DNA of 64,000 bases from Steinernema hermaphroditum (taxonomy: Eukaryota; Nematoda; Chromadorea; Rhabditida; Steinernematidae): NCBI GenBank assembly GCA_030435675.1, contig CM059622.1, forward strand, positions 8,618,001 to 8,682,000, written 5' to 3'. The translations under genes were made by a program, and so were the position numbers. Shown here in pieces: positions 1 through 11,727 of the stretch. The notes under the pieces were generated by a model that worked only from the letters and a program-made list of their open reading frames with translations, was not told the origin of the DNA and ran no database searches. Position 1 is the stretch's first letter. Each line of letters begins with the position of its first letter.

Positions 1-1123
1 AAGTGCTCTTGACGAGCCGCGTCCCGCCCCGATCCTCTAGTCAGCCGGAAGCCACTCCGTGGACCTCCTCCCGCCGGGGACCGCCGCATGTACATAGAAG
101 AGCGCCTACTTCAGAGCAGATCACCCATAAATAAACCGTATTATGTCTGCACTCCCACTGACTGTACCGGAATATCCAAGCAAAAGATGCCCCTGTGGTT
201 GACCGCAATCTGTTCTCGGGGTAAGGAAGAAGCCGGGGGCTGTCTACTTAGCTGCGGCTCGAAGATCGCCTCTCCATTACAGCGCCAATTGAGCGCTAAT
301 CCGTACTAATAGTCTCCCACTTAGGCGAATCCTCCGGGTGCCGAAGTGCCTCCAGATGTCGTCTTCGCCCGCGGGGTTACGGTAGCCGGCGACGACAAAC
401 AAACCCATCTTCTATGCATAATATTAATTCGCCTGAGGCACTCATATCGCCGAAATTGCTTGTGACGGAAAGCGAACGACGCGAGTGTTAATCCGGGCGT
501 ATTCCCACGGCCTGATTGGAGTCGACGGCTGGATTAGGCGTGCCTCTAATTGGAGACTGTCCTATAGAGGCCCGAGGAGCCGCTCGGCACCTGATTGCTG
601 ATAAGGCAGGTCTCCGCGAAAGAAAGGTACGGTAGTGGAGCGTCGTTGAGAAGGCCGATCCAGGTGGGGGATTCCGTGGCTTTCACGTCGATTCGGGGAG
701 AACGGCCAGAACGGATCGGCGTGACGAGGACTTCTAAATCAGGGCCGGCCTCGGGGGCCAGGTGTCATCGACGGCGCCTCTGACACGCTCCGCCCCGCCC
801 TCCGCCTTTCGGCATCGGATTAAAAGGCGCCGAAAGCCATTCGCCGAGCGATACGCGTCCGGAGGCGTCCGCTCTACCGTAGCCCGAGGCAGCAACGATG
901 ATTTCGGCGGTGGAGACGGCCGACTGGGTGAGTCCTCTGGCCGGAGCCGGAGCGGAGGTGAGCGAGGAGGTGCACACAGCTGGCGGAGGCGCGGTTAATC
1001 GCGCACTCATAATCGACGTCGTCTTATTTATGCAAATCCCTCCTGTGCTCTCCCTCCTCGCGGCACTTCGCCCCTCCGACGTGAATTATTCACCCACGGC
1101 GCCTTCAGAGCTTCTTCCACCAG
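1..1123. other. Upstream region, no gene identified
   Basis: I find no exon with recognisable protein similarity here. The stretch has three copies of the heptamer TACSGTA (near 378, 628 and 875), a motif repeated throughout the gene-bearing parts of the window. An AATAAA lies near 130 and could be the polyadenylation signal of a gene ending left of the window. The part nearest 1124 is probably promoter or 5' UTR of the AP-2 gene (inference). Confidence 0.4.
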
Positions 1124-2771
1124 ATGGCAGCGCAGCATCCCTCCTCCGAAGCGCCCATCTACCCCCCGGCGAACGCGCAGCTCTCCGACGCCCTTAACGC
1201 CCCCAAGAAGCGTCCCTTCGAGGCCTCCGGCGCCGCGTCCATCCCGGCGAAGCGGCCCCGGAGGAGCCCCGAGGACGACGAAGGCGTCGACTCCGAGGGA
1301 GAGACGACCACCGACGACGACGACTCTCCCCGGAGCCCTGAGTTCCTCGTGAGTCCCCGACTCTCCCACTGAGTCCCTTCCTTCTTCCAGAGCGCCGCGC
1401 CCTCCGTAGAGTCGTCGCCCGAGCGTCTTAAGACGCTTCCTCCGCACTCCTCCTCAGGTGCCCTTCCCTATAGTACCCCGCGAGCCCTTCGTTCAGAGCT
1501 GTACCCCCTCGGCTCCTACTTCAACTACCCCTCAGCCGCGGAGTCCTTCCAGAACCCCTACGCCTCGACGACTCAGTTCATCAACTCCCAGCAGGTAGGC
1601 TCCCTCCACGCGCACCCCTGACGCCCTTTAGATCGCCTACGGCTACTTCTACGACAACAACTTGGCCCAGGTGAGTGGCGACCTTATCCCTAACGTAATT
1701 CCTGGCTTTCAGCCGAGCCAGAGCGCCAACGTCGACCTGCAGTCGGCCCTCCGGAAGAGTAGGCGCCCACCCTTCCCCTCTGACTTCGGCCTCCCTTCAG
1801 CGATCGGCCAGCAGACGCACCAGAAGCTGGATATCTCACCGTCGATGTTTCCCGGGGGTGCCGGTGGCGGCGCCATCCTCGTCAAGGGGCCCCACGAGGT
1901 CTACTGCTCGGTGCCGGGGCGTACGAGCCTCCTGAGCAACACGAAGAAGCACAAGGTGACCATCGGCGAGATCCAGCGCCGCATCAGTCCCCCCGAATGT
2001 CTCAACGCATCTCTCCTCGGCGGGATCCTCAGGAGGTGCCCGCGCTGCCCCTACCGTACCCCAGACGCCTTTCAGGGCGAAGTCAAAGGACGGTGGGAAA
2101 GCGCTGCGCGAGTCGCTCAAGAAGATTGGTCTGACGCTACCGCCGGGACGTCGGAAGGCGGGTAACGTGACCTCGTGGACGGCTCTCGTCGAAGGTGAGC
2201 CCTGAGACGCCGCGTCGGCGAAGAGTGTCTTCCAGAGGAGTCGCTGCAGATGGCGAAGGACTTCCGCGACATCGTCCTCAAGGACTTTCCGGCGAAGCTG
2301 ATGGGCGAGACGCTCCTGAAGGGAGCGCTCCGCTCGGAGCACGAGATCCAAACGACGCGAGCGACCATCTTCGGCGCCAGGTACCCTTCGCCGAAGTCGT
2401 CGGAGGACCCGCTTTCAGGGAGGTCATCACGACGCTGACGTCGATCGTCGCCGCCGACCGGAGTCCCATCTGCGCCTCGATGCCGCAGATGCTGATCTTG
2501 GACACGGACGTGCAGAAGAAGATGACACACTTCTCGCTGCTCACCCACGGCTTCGGGAACCCCGCCGTCGGCGCCGTCCTCGAGTGCGTGCAGACAATCC
2601 TCTCGGAGGCGCTCCGCTTCATCGACCAGAACTACCCCCACATCGCCGGCGTCGTCACGGTGCGTCTCCTCCCCTACCCGCCCACCTCCTTACAGTACCT
2701 TTTAGGCGCCCCCCATGGACTTCGGACAGATGATGAACTTCGCCGCCCCCGACGCCATGATGAACAAATGA
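1124..2771 (+). CDS. AP-2 family transcription factor (TFAP2-like), 9 exons
   Basis: Sequence-specific nuclear transcription factor of the AP-2 family, whose C-terminal half makes the basic DNA-binding and helix-span-helix dimerisation region. Exons joined on splice signals: 1124-1348, 1391-1594, 1632-1670, 1713-1758, 1801-2035, 2076-2194, 2236-2380, 2419-2659, 2706-2771, giving 439 residues with phase kept throughout. The first ~170 residues hold a basic KRPRR-type patch, an acidic DDDDDS run and a Tyr/Pro/Gln-rich stretch typical of an activation domain. The AP-2 core is clear: [77 protein letters not shown]. Introns are about 36-46 nt. The ATG follows a CTTCTTCCACCAG tract. Family assignment is strong; which paralogue it is cannot be said. 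Confidence 0.93.
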
Positions 2772-2880
2772 AGATGTACAGACCCACCTTTAGACTATGA
2801 TACTGACAAAGACCACCTTGTTCTGACAAAGACCACCATGTGGCGCTTTCTTCCCGAAGCCGTGGCTTCTAGGTACGGTG

Positions 2881-4200
2881 CAGGGTGTTCAGAAAGTTCT
2901 GCAACGCATCGAAATGTTGGATTTTAGCAATTTTATGCACATGCCTGGGAATTTTAAACGATGTATTCATATTTGCCAATATTTTTTACCCCTTATTCAC
3001 TATTTTTTGAGACTTTTATTCACGTTTATTTGAAAAAAAATTGGGCTCCGAAAAACTGCGTTTTGTCATCGGCACTCGGAACCGTGCTAGACGGTCAAAC
3101 CTTAACATCTAAAAGGACCTAAAAGTGTCTCGATATGCCGTCAAACGGGTGCGGGATCGATTCCAGGAGACTCGTGGGATCAAGAAGCATCCCCAAAACG
3201 ACAGACCGAAAACCACACGAAATCCGACGGTCCGGAAACTGGTCCAACAAAAAATCTAGCGGAATCCCGAGCGTTCGCTGAGGAAGTTGGTGAAAGTCCA
3301 CAGAATCAACCGAGAATCGATACGGGCCTATAAGTGAAGATTTGCAGCCGAAAAGCTACAAAATGGGCTGTGGATATCTTCTAACCGACCACAAAAAGGC
3401 TGAAAGACCGGAAAAATTCAAAAAACTGAAGGCCGCGGCACGCGACTCCAGATTCTCCAATGTGGCTCTGTCGGATTCAAAGATTTTTACGATTTTCGTC
3501 ATCCACAACAGCCAGAATCATTGATAACCGCTACCCAAGGGCTCGCCACATACGAAAAGCGTGAAAATAAGCCATTTTCCCGATTCTCTGCTGGTTTGGG
3601 GCAAAATCTGTGCAACAGGCAAAAATTCCTTTGTTTTCCTCGAAAAAATTATAAAAATGGACTTCATCAAGGTCTGAGGTCCATCAGGAAGAGGTCCTGG
3701 CGAAGCTTGTGATCCCCTGGACCGAAACATACTTCCCAGACCAAGGATAGGTGTTCCAGCAGGACTGGACGGCCGCTGACGGATCGAAATGAACGATGGC
3801 CTTCTGCGAGGAGCACATGTGGACCGATTAACACCAATGAAGACCAATGACATTTGGCCCTCCAATTCGCCTGATCTGAATCATATGAACTGCGCAATTG
3901 GGTACATTTTGGGCAAGAAGGCCTGGCGAATACGCCACTCCACCATAGACTCCCTGAAGAGAACAGTGGAGCCAGCCTTGGAAGAAATTATTCTCGAAAT
4001 CCCTGCGTGCCTCGGCCTAATTTCCAAGAAACATTTTCAAGCCTGCATCGATGCTGGGGTGGCCACTTCGGGAGATGTCCGCGCTGTATGTATGTAGTTT
4101 TGCGCGCTGAATAACGTAGTGTAGTTTGTTTTGCGATAAAACTGCGTTTTGTTTCAAAAATCATCGCATTTTTGTGTTGCAGAACTTTCTGAACACCCTG
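2881..4200 (+). mobile_element. Tc1/mariner-type transposon, inactive
   Basis: A 1,320-bp element bounded by inverted repeats: CAGGGTGTTCAGAAAGTTCT at 2881 and its reverse complement ending at 4200. The right flank is TA (4201-4202) and the left flank is TG, a decayed TA target duplication. Inside are broken pieces of a Tc1/mariner transposase. It lies between the convergent 3' ends of the AP-2 and amidase genes. Confidence 0.85.
3120..4097 (+). pseudogene. Tc1/mariner transposase remnant
   Basis: Translation of the plus strand gives a helix-turn-helix-like N-terminal piece (YAVKRVRDRFQETRG ... NPTVRKLVQQK) and further on FQQDWTAADG and a WPSNSPDLNHM block, the last two corresponding to the second and third catalytic aspartate regions of Tc1/mariner enzymes. 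Stops and frame changes interrupt it at many places (for example after LVQQKI and before the DIWPSNSP block), so no active enzyme is encoded. The C-terminal part is the longest open segment (3789-4097). Confidence 0.8.
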
Positions 4201-4513
4201 TAGTTGTCGAGACCACAAGGTTCTCCCGTGAAAAAACAACACAGAGTTGGGCTACTTGTTCCTCTGAATCCCTTCGGCGCCGAAATTGCGAGGTCTCCGG
4301 AGTTTTGTGTGCCAATTCTCGGACTACGATAGCATAGCGGTGCGTGTGGTCGTGACCTCCCCAGCATCCCGTAGATGGAGAATGGAGACAAAAGAGACGA
4401 TCTCAAAGCAGATCAATTGATATTAGGGAAGTGCGTCCATACGCGTCGTCTATGCGAAGTGCGTCTATCCATACTGCAATAACCAGCTCTTCAACACAAT
4501 CGGATTCGTGGAC

Positions 4514-6385
4514 TCAGAAGTTGTCGGGAGTGGGATGGGGGTTGCGGAGCGGCTTCCAGCCGCCGAATCCCTCCTCGAGATCGTTGGCGACCCCGATGAG
4601 GAGTCCGTCGGAGTTGGGGGCGCCGATGGCCTGGACGCCAACAGGGACGCCGTCATCGTTGAGGCCCATGGGGCACTCGACGACTGGGAGGGCCAGCGTG
4701 TTCCAGAGGGCCGTGTAGGCGAAGTTGAAGGGTGTGAAGAGGGGCTGGTGGTGAAATGGCGCCGGTGTCGGGAAGCTCGGGAAGAGGAGGACGCCGTCGT
4801 CGCCCAGGAGCTCCGTCAGCTGCCGTTGGAGACGGTCGCGGAGGGCGCGCAGCTAGTAGGGACGTCTGAGGACCTCGGACGGCGACTCACCTTCTTCGCC
4901 TTCTGCTCGCTGAAGGGCTTCTGCTGGTCGACGAGGCCGAGAACCAGTGCCGGGAGGGTGTGGTTCGAGCGCCCCAGAAAGAGCTTCGGGATCTCGGCGA
5001 GGCAGTTCACCTCACCCTTCAGGTCCACGAGGTGCTTGGCGAAACTCGGCGCGCCGTCGACGTCCATCGAGGTCACGAAGTACTCTGCAACACCTCCGGT
5101 CTCCTCTGGCACTCCAGTACACCTACCGTTGGCGTTGTGCGCGAGTGGGAGGTCGAGACGGTAGGCGACGAGGTCGTACTTCTTCTCGAAGTATTGTACA
5201 GCCTGAAAGGGGGGAGTGAGGGAGTGGGGCTGGCCGAATACCGTACCCGCTTGAGAGCCCAACGACAGTCGTCGTGGAGCGCCTCGGTGAGGAAGTGGTG
5301 GAGGCCCTCCATGTAGAAGATGCGCGCGGTGCGGACGTTGGCGGCGCGACTCAACTCCAGCTGCGTCTCCGCCTCCTTTCCGCCGAAGATCTGAAGGGGG
5401 AGAGGGTCCGACGGGAATTGGAACAGGCCTACCTGGAGCATCGTCCGCAGGTCCTTCGCGTAGCGGCACATGGGCCCGATGCGGAGCATACGCTCGCGGT
5501 AGCCGATGGCCTCGGGGAGGTGGCCGTCGAGGGGAACGACGCCAGGCGTCGGCTTCAGGCCGAAGACGCCGTTGAAGTAGGCGGGCATGCGGATGCTGCC
5601 GCCGATGTCGGAGCCGATGCCGATGACGGAGCCGGCGGCGGAGATGAGAGCGCCCTCGCCACCGCTGCTGCCGCCGGTGATGCGCCGCGTGTCATAGGGA
5701 TTCCGGGAGCGGCCGTAGACGGAGTTAACCGACTCCCACCACATACACACCTCGGGCACGTTGGTGACGGCCAGGACGATGGCGCCGGACTCCTTCACGC
5801 GGCGCACCACTTCGGCGTCCTTCTCGGCGACGACGTCGCGGCGACAGCTGATGCCGGCGGTGCAAACGAGCCCCTCCACCTCGATGCAGTCCTTCAGCGT
5901 GAACGGCACACCAAGGAGCGGCTTCGTCCGGGACAGCTGAAAAGGGAGCGATGGGGGTCGCCGGCGTCTGGGGGATACTCCTCACGTTGCGGTACTCCTC
6001 GGAGCTCTTGTCCAGGCCGTCCAGGTAGTCGTCGACGGCGCGCGCCTGCTTCCGCGCTTCCTCGAAGTTCTTCACGACGACGGCGTTGATCAGATCGTTC
6101 ACCTTCTCAATCCGGTCGATGTACGCCTCGATGATGTCGGCACAGCGGATCTGAAAGTGCGTTCTATGAGTGCGCGCGGACGGCGCCTACCACACGGTTC
6201 CGGATCATCTCGCTGGCCTGGGTGGCGGAGACGGTGAGGAGGCTGTTGGCGTCGGGGCCGTAGACACATTGCTTCCGCGTGAGCAGCGTGTGGTAGAGCC
6301 AGAAGACGAGATTCACCGAGGGGAAATAGAAGTAGGAGGCGAAGAAGAGGAGCACGCGCTCCACGAGGGGCCACCAGTAGGCCAT
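4514..6385 (-). CDS. Fatty-acid amide hydrolase, FAAH2-like amidase
   Basis: Amidase-signature serine hydrolase predicted to cleave fatty-acid amides; 538 residues from seven exons (6191-6385, 5986-6150, 5433-5936, 5247-5390, 5127-5202, 4891-5084, 4514-4852). An N-terminal hydrophobic segment (VLLFFASYFYF ... NLVFWLYHTLL) should anchor it in a membrane, as in FAAH2. The catalytic triad region is intact: Lys in LLGVPFTLKD, cis-Ser in GGSSGGE and nucleophile Ser in GSDIGGSIRMPA. FNFAYTALWNTLALPVVECP near the C-terminus is typical of the vertebrate FAAH2 branch. The start ATG sits two bases behind a TTTCAG acceptor, suggesting trans-splicing. One 42-nt intron (5085-5126) keeps frame if read through, but removing it restores family alignment. 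One intron opens with GTACGGTA. Confidence 0.93.
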
Positions 6386-6523
6386 TTCTGAAAGCGCAGT
6401 GAAAGCGAGAAAACGGCGACGCCGGAAGACTCGCGAGCCGAAGTGACCCGAAGCTCGCAAACAAGAGGCGGCGACTGTAGTTTGACCTCTGGACCCCGAG
6501 GCGCGTCACCGGGTGAGGTCCGT

Positions 6524-6909
6524 TGAATCAATCGACAAACAAGCGGCGCGTAGTCGGCACTGGGTCAGCTCCGCGACGCAGGTACAGGCCGAGGCCGAGT
6601 TGAAGGAGCAGGCGGCTCTACGGGCAGCCTCCTTCAGCGGATCTCTGGGTACGGTAGAGGAGTGACGACTTCTGCAGGGGAGCGAAGAGCAGCGCGGAGA
6701 ACTTCGACCTCCCCGCTATCTCCACTATCAGCAGTTCGCCTCTGTTTGTTGCTAGCGAGAAACGCCGGAGTATATGCATTCGATCGGCCCGATCGCCCTC
6801 CGGGAGGTCCCCGAATCCGCGGCCGGAAGGAGCGCGAGGCCTGCACCTGCGTCGCGGAGCAGACCCAGTGCCGACTACGCGCCGCTTGTTTGTCGATTGA
6901 TTCAACGAC
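6524..6909. repeat. Short inverted-repeat element (MITE-like)
   Basis: About 72 bp at 6524-6597 recurs in reverse complement at 6837-6909, with only a few mismatches; the outer ends read GTTGAATCAATCGACAAACA. The ~240 bp between has no coding signal. The element occupies most of the space between the 5' end of the amidase gene and the 3' end of the MATH-BTB gene. I could not find a convincing target duplication. Confidence 0.6.
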
Positions 6910-6994
6910 GACTCTTCACACAAAAACAGCGGTGCGTATGGTCATTTATGTGTGAAAGAAGGAAAGCTCGGAATCAGGATAAGTCGTTTCGCGG

Positions 6995-8439
6995 TCACGG
7001 CACCACCTTGAGTATCTTCTCAAGGAGCGCCGCTTTCGTCGTGTCGCTGAAGTTCTTGTACTCCTCGGTCGCCTTGAGCGCCTTGATCTCCGGCACCGTC
7101 TTCAGGGTCCGGATGCACGCGTCGTGCAACTTTGCCAGAGTGTATTGATCGGCCCAAACGAGTTTCGTCACAACGGCGATGTCGTCGGTGCGCATGAGGA
7201 AGTTCTCGCATTCGTCCATTACGTATTGGATTTCGAACTTATCGCCAAGTTCCAGAAGGAACTCCACGTTCTCCGCTGAAAGCCGCAGGTGAATCAGGCG
7301 TCGCTCCGGAGACCTCACCTGTGATGCTCTTGTGGGACGGATAAACGACGTTCAGAAGCTCGATGAACTCCTCAAGGAGCACGTCTTCGATCTGTAAGCG
7401 GCAAATACATCCTCAACGTTTCCACGCCAGGTATCACCTGAATCTCCCTCATTGTGCGTTCGCTGAATTTCGAGAAGAACATCGCGTTGAAGACCGGAGA
7501 GTAGAGTGCGAGGTACTGTAATGGCCGATGCTAGAATTTTTTGAGTGAGAACCTACGGCCTTGCTGACATAGAGACGAACGCCGTCGACAAGAAGCACCA
7601 CGTCGGAGATGTTGGGCTGCGCCGAGCGGAAGTCGAACGTCGGACTCTTCCTGCAAAGCAGCTCGTCATAAAAAGAGGGGTGACACTTACTTAACGCCGT
7701 TGACCTTGTGGACGACGATCCGCGCCTCGACGACGACGCGGTCGCCCCGGGTGTAGCCCTTGTCCTCGGTTAGGATCTCATTCCACTCCATGAAGGAGGG
7801 GAACCCCCAGTTGTTAGAGTTGTAGTTGAACTTGTTTGAGAACTGAAGTAGGAGAAGTGTTCGTCCAGCACAGGCGTCGAACCTGTCTCGTATAGTCGGG
7901 CAGTCCTGACCGCTGCGCTGTCAGCTTGAACTCGACCTGGGCATCGCAGGCCCACAAGGTTGACTCGCTCTCGGGGTTGCAGTCGATGTACCTTAATCAG
8001 CCCGTAAAACACAAAAGTGGAAACGGTAGGATACACGCTGAAGTACTTCACGTTGCTAGTCCTCTTGCTACACTCCGTCTTCGCGGCCAGGCGCCTGAAA
8101 GACAAAAACTTCCTTCCAGTGGCGAAGAAGCAACTTCTATGTACCACGGGAGATTAGCGATCATGTGGTAGGAGGTGGTTACTTTGGTGCGAAGCGAGCT
8201 TAGATTGGAGATGTTCAGCTTGATGGAGCCCTCCGCCTTATCTAAATTCCCCTTGGTTCTCAGAATCATGCCCGAAGCGGAAAACCTGACGAAGGCGGGA
8301 GGGACGCGTACTCCGACGGGTACTCGGAAGCGCTCCCAACGTCGCCGACATTTGACGTCAAAGGAGAGGATAGGTTTCGCGAAGCTGAGATGCTGGAAGA
8401 GGAGGGCTGTACCGCCGCGTCGGTGAGGAATTCATCCAT
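6995..8439 (-). CDS. MATH-BTB (BATH-type) protein
   Basis: Likely substrate adaptor of a cullin-3 ubiquitin ligase: MATH domains bind substrate and BTB domains bind CUL3 (family knowledge). Nine exons joined by hand (8324-8439, 8145-8285, 8035-8094, 7883-7991, 7691-7842, 7557-7650, 7438-7515, 7319-7391, 6995-7275) give 367 residues. Residues ~1-40 are acidic/Ser-rich. The MATH part shows SLRTKVTTSYHMIANLPW, VYIDCNPESESTLWACDA and NNWGFPSFMEW; the BTB part shows PNISDVVLLVDG, YLALYSPVFNAMFFSKFSE and a BACK-like tail ending LLEKILKVVP. The ATG at 8439 is the first in frame, but a possible acceptor near 8513 and open sequence above it mean an upstream coding exon may exist beyond the nearby transposon. 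Confidence 0.88.
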
Positions 8440-8628
8440 GGCGTCCACGGCCTCGCCGTCGTCGTTGGATTCGTCCTGCTCGGCCGCACGGATGCCGCTG
8501 TCCCCTTCGTTACCTGCAAGGCCCAAAAGAAGCGATGAGGATGCCGGGAAGGAGCTAACCGGCGTTGGTGAGGATCCCACTGGCGTTGGGGAACATCCAA
8601 AATCTGAATTCTGAAGGGAAGTGAGATA

Positions 8629-9455
8629 GTACAGGTCTCATTTATGGCCATGGCTCAAGTGGTCTAATCCATAGCCATGGCCAGCAATTCATGGCTATTC
8701 AACCAACTAGGTAGAAATGCGGGCGGGATGTCCATGGTCATTCACGTGTGCAAGAAGTTTTGAACGCCGCAATCACTGTTACGGGCATGGCCATGAACGA
8801 TGGCCAAAGAGAACCATGGTCTATGGTGCGTAGCATGTGTCTACAAGTGTACAGTACACTACAGTGCAAGAATTGTGGAACAAGTGTGGAACAGGCGCTA
8901 GAGAACTAGAAAACCAATTAACTTTTTGTGCAACAGGTATTCGTGGAAGAGGAGAGATAATTTGTTTTGGCTCTGGTATTTGAGCAGGGCAATACGGTGA
9001 AATTCAGTATTTTTCACGGAATTCACATATTCCTTTGTGATAACAGAAGGCATCGTGTCGGTAACGTTCATCAAGTCCATGCGACGCTGAGCGATCAGGA
9101 TCGCTGAGCGATCTGAGCGATCAATAACAGGAACATCCTTAAGGCCGGAGCAGAAACCAGGCTAAATTCGGGATACGCGTTCTTGTGACTCATGTAGCAT
9201 ATAAGCAGTAATCTCACGAACATAGACCGGATTTTCGGGTGTTCGACACTCAAACGGAGCACCATGGTTCCTTTTGACCACCGTTCGTGGCCATGCCCGT
9301 AACAGTGATTGCGCCGTTCAAAACTTCTTGCACACGTACATGGACATGGCCATCCCGCCAGCATTTCCACCTAGTTGATTGAATAGCCATGAATTGTCCA
9401 TGACCATGGATTAGACCACTTCGGCCATGACCATGGCCATGAATTAGACCTGTCC
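8629..9455. mobile_element. Non-autonomous Mutator-like foldback element
   Basis: Outer arms of ~190 bp (8629-8822 and 9262-9455) are reverse complements, starting GTACAGGTCT / GGACAGGTCT and rich in CCATGG. Both flanks carry AGTGAGATA (8620-8628 and 9456-9464), a 9-bp target duplication of the kind made by Mutator-like elements. The ~440-bp middle has no coding potential, so it must depend on a transposase elsewhere. Confidence 0.75.
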
Positions 9456-9464
9456 AGTGAGATA

Positions 9465-9827
9465 AGGATGTCGAACAGGAATGGAAGCATCGAAAACACG
9501 CGGAAGCCGGCGACTTTGCGACCGAGGATGGGCGCAAAACAATCAATGGAGAGGAAAACAGAGGACGGAATGCTAAAAGCCGGGAGAGGCACGGCAGCAA
9601 CGGAGCTGAATGACCCGAAAATAACGCACCGCATGAAGATATGCCGGCGAGCCTCGACTGTCCTCTGGCGTTAGGCGTGCGCGTCACCCCGCCCAGCTGT
9701 TCTCCCAGTGCGTATAGAGGCGGGCAGCACAGATGAGGGAACGCGGTGTGTGAACTCAACACTGCCCGCATACAAGCGAAGCGCGTTCGCAATGAGCCAC
9801 ACAGACGGTCTTGTCCTTCTGTGTGAT
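9465..9827. other. Intergenic stretch, no gene seen
   Basis: No open frame with family resemblance and no repeat arm recognised. The stretch is purine-rich on the plus strand at its left end, and runs into the first copy of the dispersed R1 repeat. Confidence 0.4.
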
Positions 9828-10535
9828 TGTGAAATTATATTGTGGGGTGTTTTGAATTTTTGTCCGGTTTGTGGGGGGCGTTTAGGTGGGGTGGTTTGGT
9901 GCGTTTGGAGTGAAATTTTGCAGGCATAATCCTGAGGGAGGAAAAAATTTTTTGGAAATCGTTGTAGGAGTAAGAGATACGGACTGTTTTAGGCAAATTT
10001 GCAAGTTTTAAGCAAAACCGATTTTTCTCCTAGAAAAAATTTTGCGGGGTTAGTTTTTAGTGCATATCGTAGAGCGTGAAAAACTGCATGATTTCTATTG
10101 AACAGATTTTTGAGAAAAAAATTAGAGAAAAAGAAAAAAAATATTTTCGGAAAAAAACGTGCTCCGTTCAAAAGCCTACTCCTCTCTGGATTTGCGTTTG
10201 TTCTCCGCGAGCTTGGTATCAATCTAAAGCTCAATAAATTGCGCACAAAGTTCTCGATTTTTGAATCTCGAGTTCCTCGCAGAGAAATCAACGAATTAAG
10301 TTTTGGTGCGGTTTTGGTTCGGTGGATGGTGGTAGATTGCGAAACCGATGCCACGGGTCCAGACACGATTCGCCTGTGCCGCAGGGGCGTGTTGCGTGCG
10401 AACGAGCGAGCGAAGCGAGCCTCGACCTGTTGCGCAGTTGTTTTTCACTTTTTCCACAACTTTCACCCAGTGAACCTGTCGCGCAGCCCACCCAGGCTAG
10501 TCCCGCTGATATAGTTGTGTGTTTTGTAATTTTTG
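9828..10535 (+). repeat. Dispersed repeat R1, copy 1
   Basis: Long non-coding repeat. Order of conserved blocks: a GGGGTGTTTTGAATTTTTGT segment, an A/T-rich part with GTGAAAAACTGCATGATTTC, a CGTGCTCCGTTCAAAA block, TTGCGTTTGTTCT, then a GC-rich part with GATTCGCCTGTGCCGCAGGG, GAGCGAGCGAAGCGAGC, and an end CGCGCAGCCCACCCAGGCTAG. The same series recurs at five other places in this window. No protein is encoded. Confidence 0.7.
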
Positions 10536-10679
10536 TGAGTTTTGTTGGGGGCGTTTGGGAGGTGCGGTGTTGTGAGTTTTTGGTGAAATTTTGTATGGAT
10601 AATCCTTAGGGGCCCTTTTTTTCGTTGTAGCAGTTGGGGTATACGGTAGGTTTTAGGCAATTTACGTTTTTGACCTACT

Positions 10680-11330
10680 TCCTTCCTTAAAACATATTTT
10701 TGTGTTATGTAATTTTTGTGATCCAGTTTGGGGGTGCTTAGGGGGTGCGGCGTTGTGGTTTGGAGATGATTTGGACCGATATCATGTCAGGAGCCCGAGT
10801 TAGGCTTGATTTTATGGTTTTTCGATAAAAATTTTTCGATAAAAATTAAAAATAAATTCGTAGAAAAATCTACTGAGAGTGTGCTTAATATCATTTTGAA
10901 GAGCAAAAAAATTTAGAGAAAGTGCGATTTCTCCGATTTTGCTCAAAAAATTCACAAAAAAAAAGATAAAAATCGTTTTTGAAATTTCGACCAGTGAAGT
11001 TGCGGCTGCTTCTAACTATTCAGGTTTTTGAAATCTTGGAATATTTTCATATCACCTGAAAGCTGAATCCATTCTGCAGAGGGTAGTCGTGGCGGATTTT
11101 TGAAATTCGCCTTAGATAGCGAGATATGCATCAAAAGAGAAAATTTTGATGGTGACGGAAGTTGGAGATCGCGAAATCGGGTGGTCCCGACCCGATTCGC
11201 CTGTGTGCGCAGGGGCATTGCAGACGAACGAGCGAGCGAGCGAAGCGAGCGTCAACCTGTTGCACAGCCGCTTTTCACTTTTCCCACAATTTGATCGATG
11301 TTAACCTGTCACGCAGCCCAGGCTAGTTTG
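10680..11330 (+). repeat. Dispersed repeat R1, copy 2 (diverged)
   Basis: Begins with TTTTGTGTTATGTAATTTTTG, carries the A/T-rich middle and ends with CCCGATTCGCCTGTGTGCGC, a GAGCGAGCGAGCGAAGCGAGC-type block and CACGCAGCCCAGGCTAG. It has lost the CGTGCTCCGTTC block seen in copies 1 and 5. Confidence 0.6.
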
Positions 11331-11399
11331 GATTTTGGCTTTGAGTATTGTGTTTTGTTTTTGGTGTGTTTTGAAGACGAGAAAATTCCGCACATTTTG

Positions 11400-11720
11400 T
11401 CCGTTTCCGATTTTTGATAAAGTTGTTATTTTTTGAGAAAAATGGATTTTATGTTGAAAAACGTGCCTCCGTAAAAGGCCTAAGGATCTGTGGATTCGCG
11501 TTTGTTTGGGGAAATGTTGGTATCAAAAAAAAGCTGAATAAATTCCGCACAGGGTAGTCGTGGCGGATTTTTGAATTTCGAGTTCGTTTTCGAGAAATCA
11601 ACGGATTAAATTTTGGTGCGATTTTCGGGAGAGGAAGTGCGTGGATTGCGAAAGTGGGGAGCAGGGTCCCGACGCGATTCGCCTGTGTGGCAGGGAGACG
11701 ATTGAAAAGAGGGGTATTGC
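11400..11720 (+). repeat. Dispersed repeat R1, copy 3 (partial)
   Basis: Contains the ACGTGCCTCCGTAAAAGGCC variant of the conserved block, GGATTCGCGTTTGTTTGGGG and the CGCGATTCGCCTGTGTGGCA segment, then breaks off where the GGTACA-type inverted-repeat element starts. Confidence 0.55.
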
Positions 11721-11727
11721 CTGGTTT

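Noticed and set aside
88..309. Plus-strand open frame at the window edge
   Set aside because: Short, no domain, no splice partner, and interrupted by nothing informative; random open stretch.
1028..1447. Minus-strand open frame of 139 codons
   Set aside because: It overlaps AP-2 exons 1-2 in antisense and has low-complexity Gly/Arg content without a domain.
4508..5164. Plus-strand open frame of 218 codons
   Set aside because: It is the antisense of the amidase exons, where the protein similarity is on the minus strand.
7883..7991. tRNA-like GGTTCGA-type word near 7870-7890
   Set aside because: The sequence is part of the MATH-BTB gene at an exon/intron edge and no cloverleaf can be drawn.
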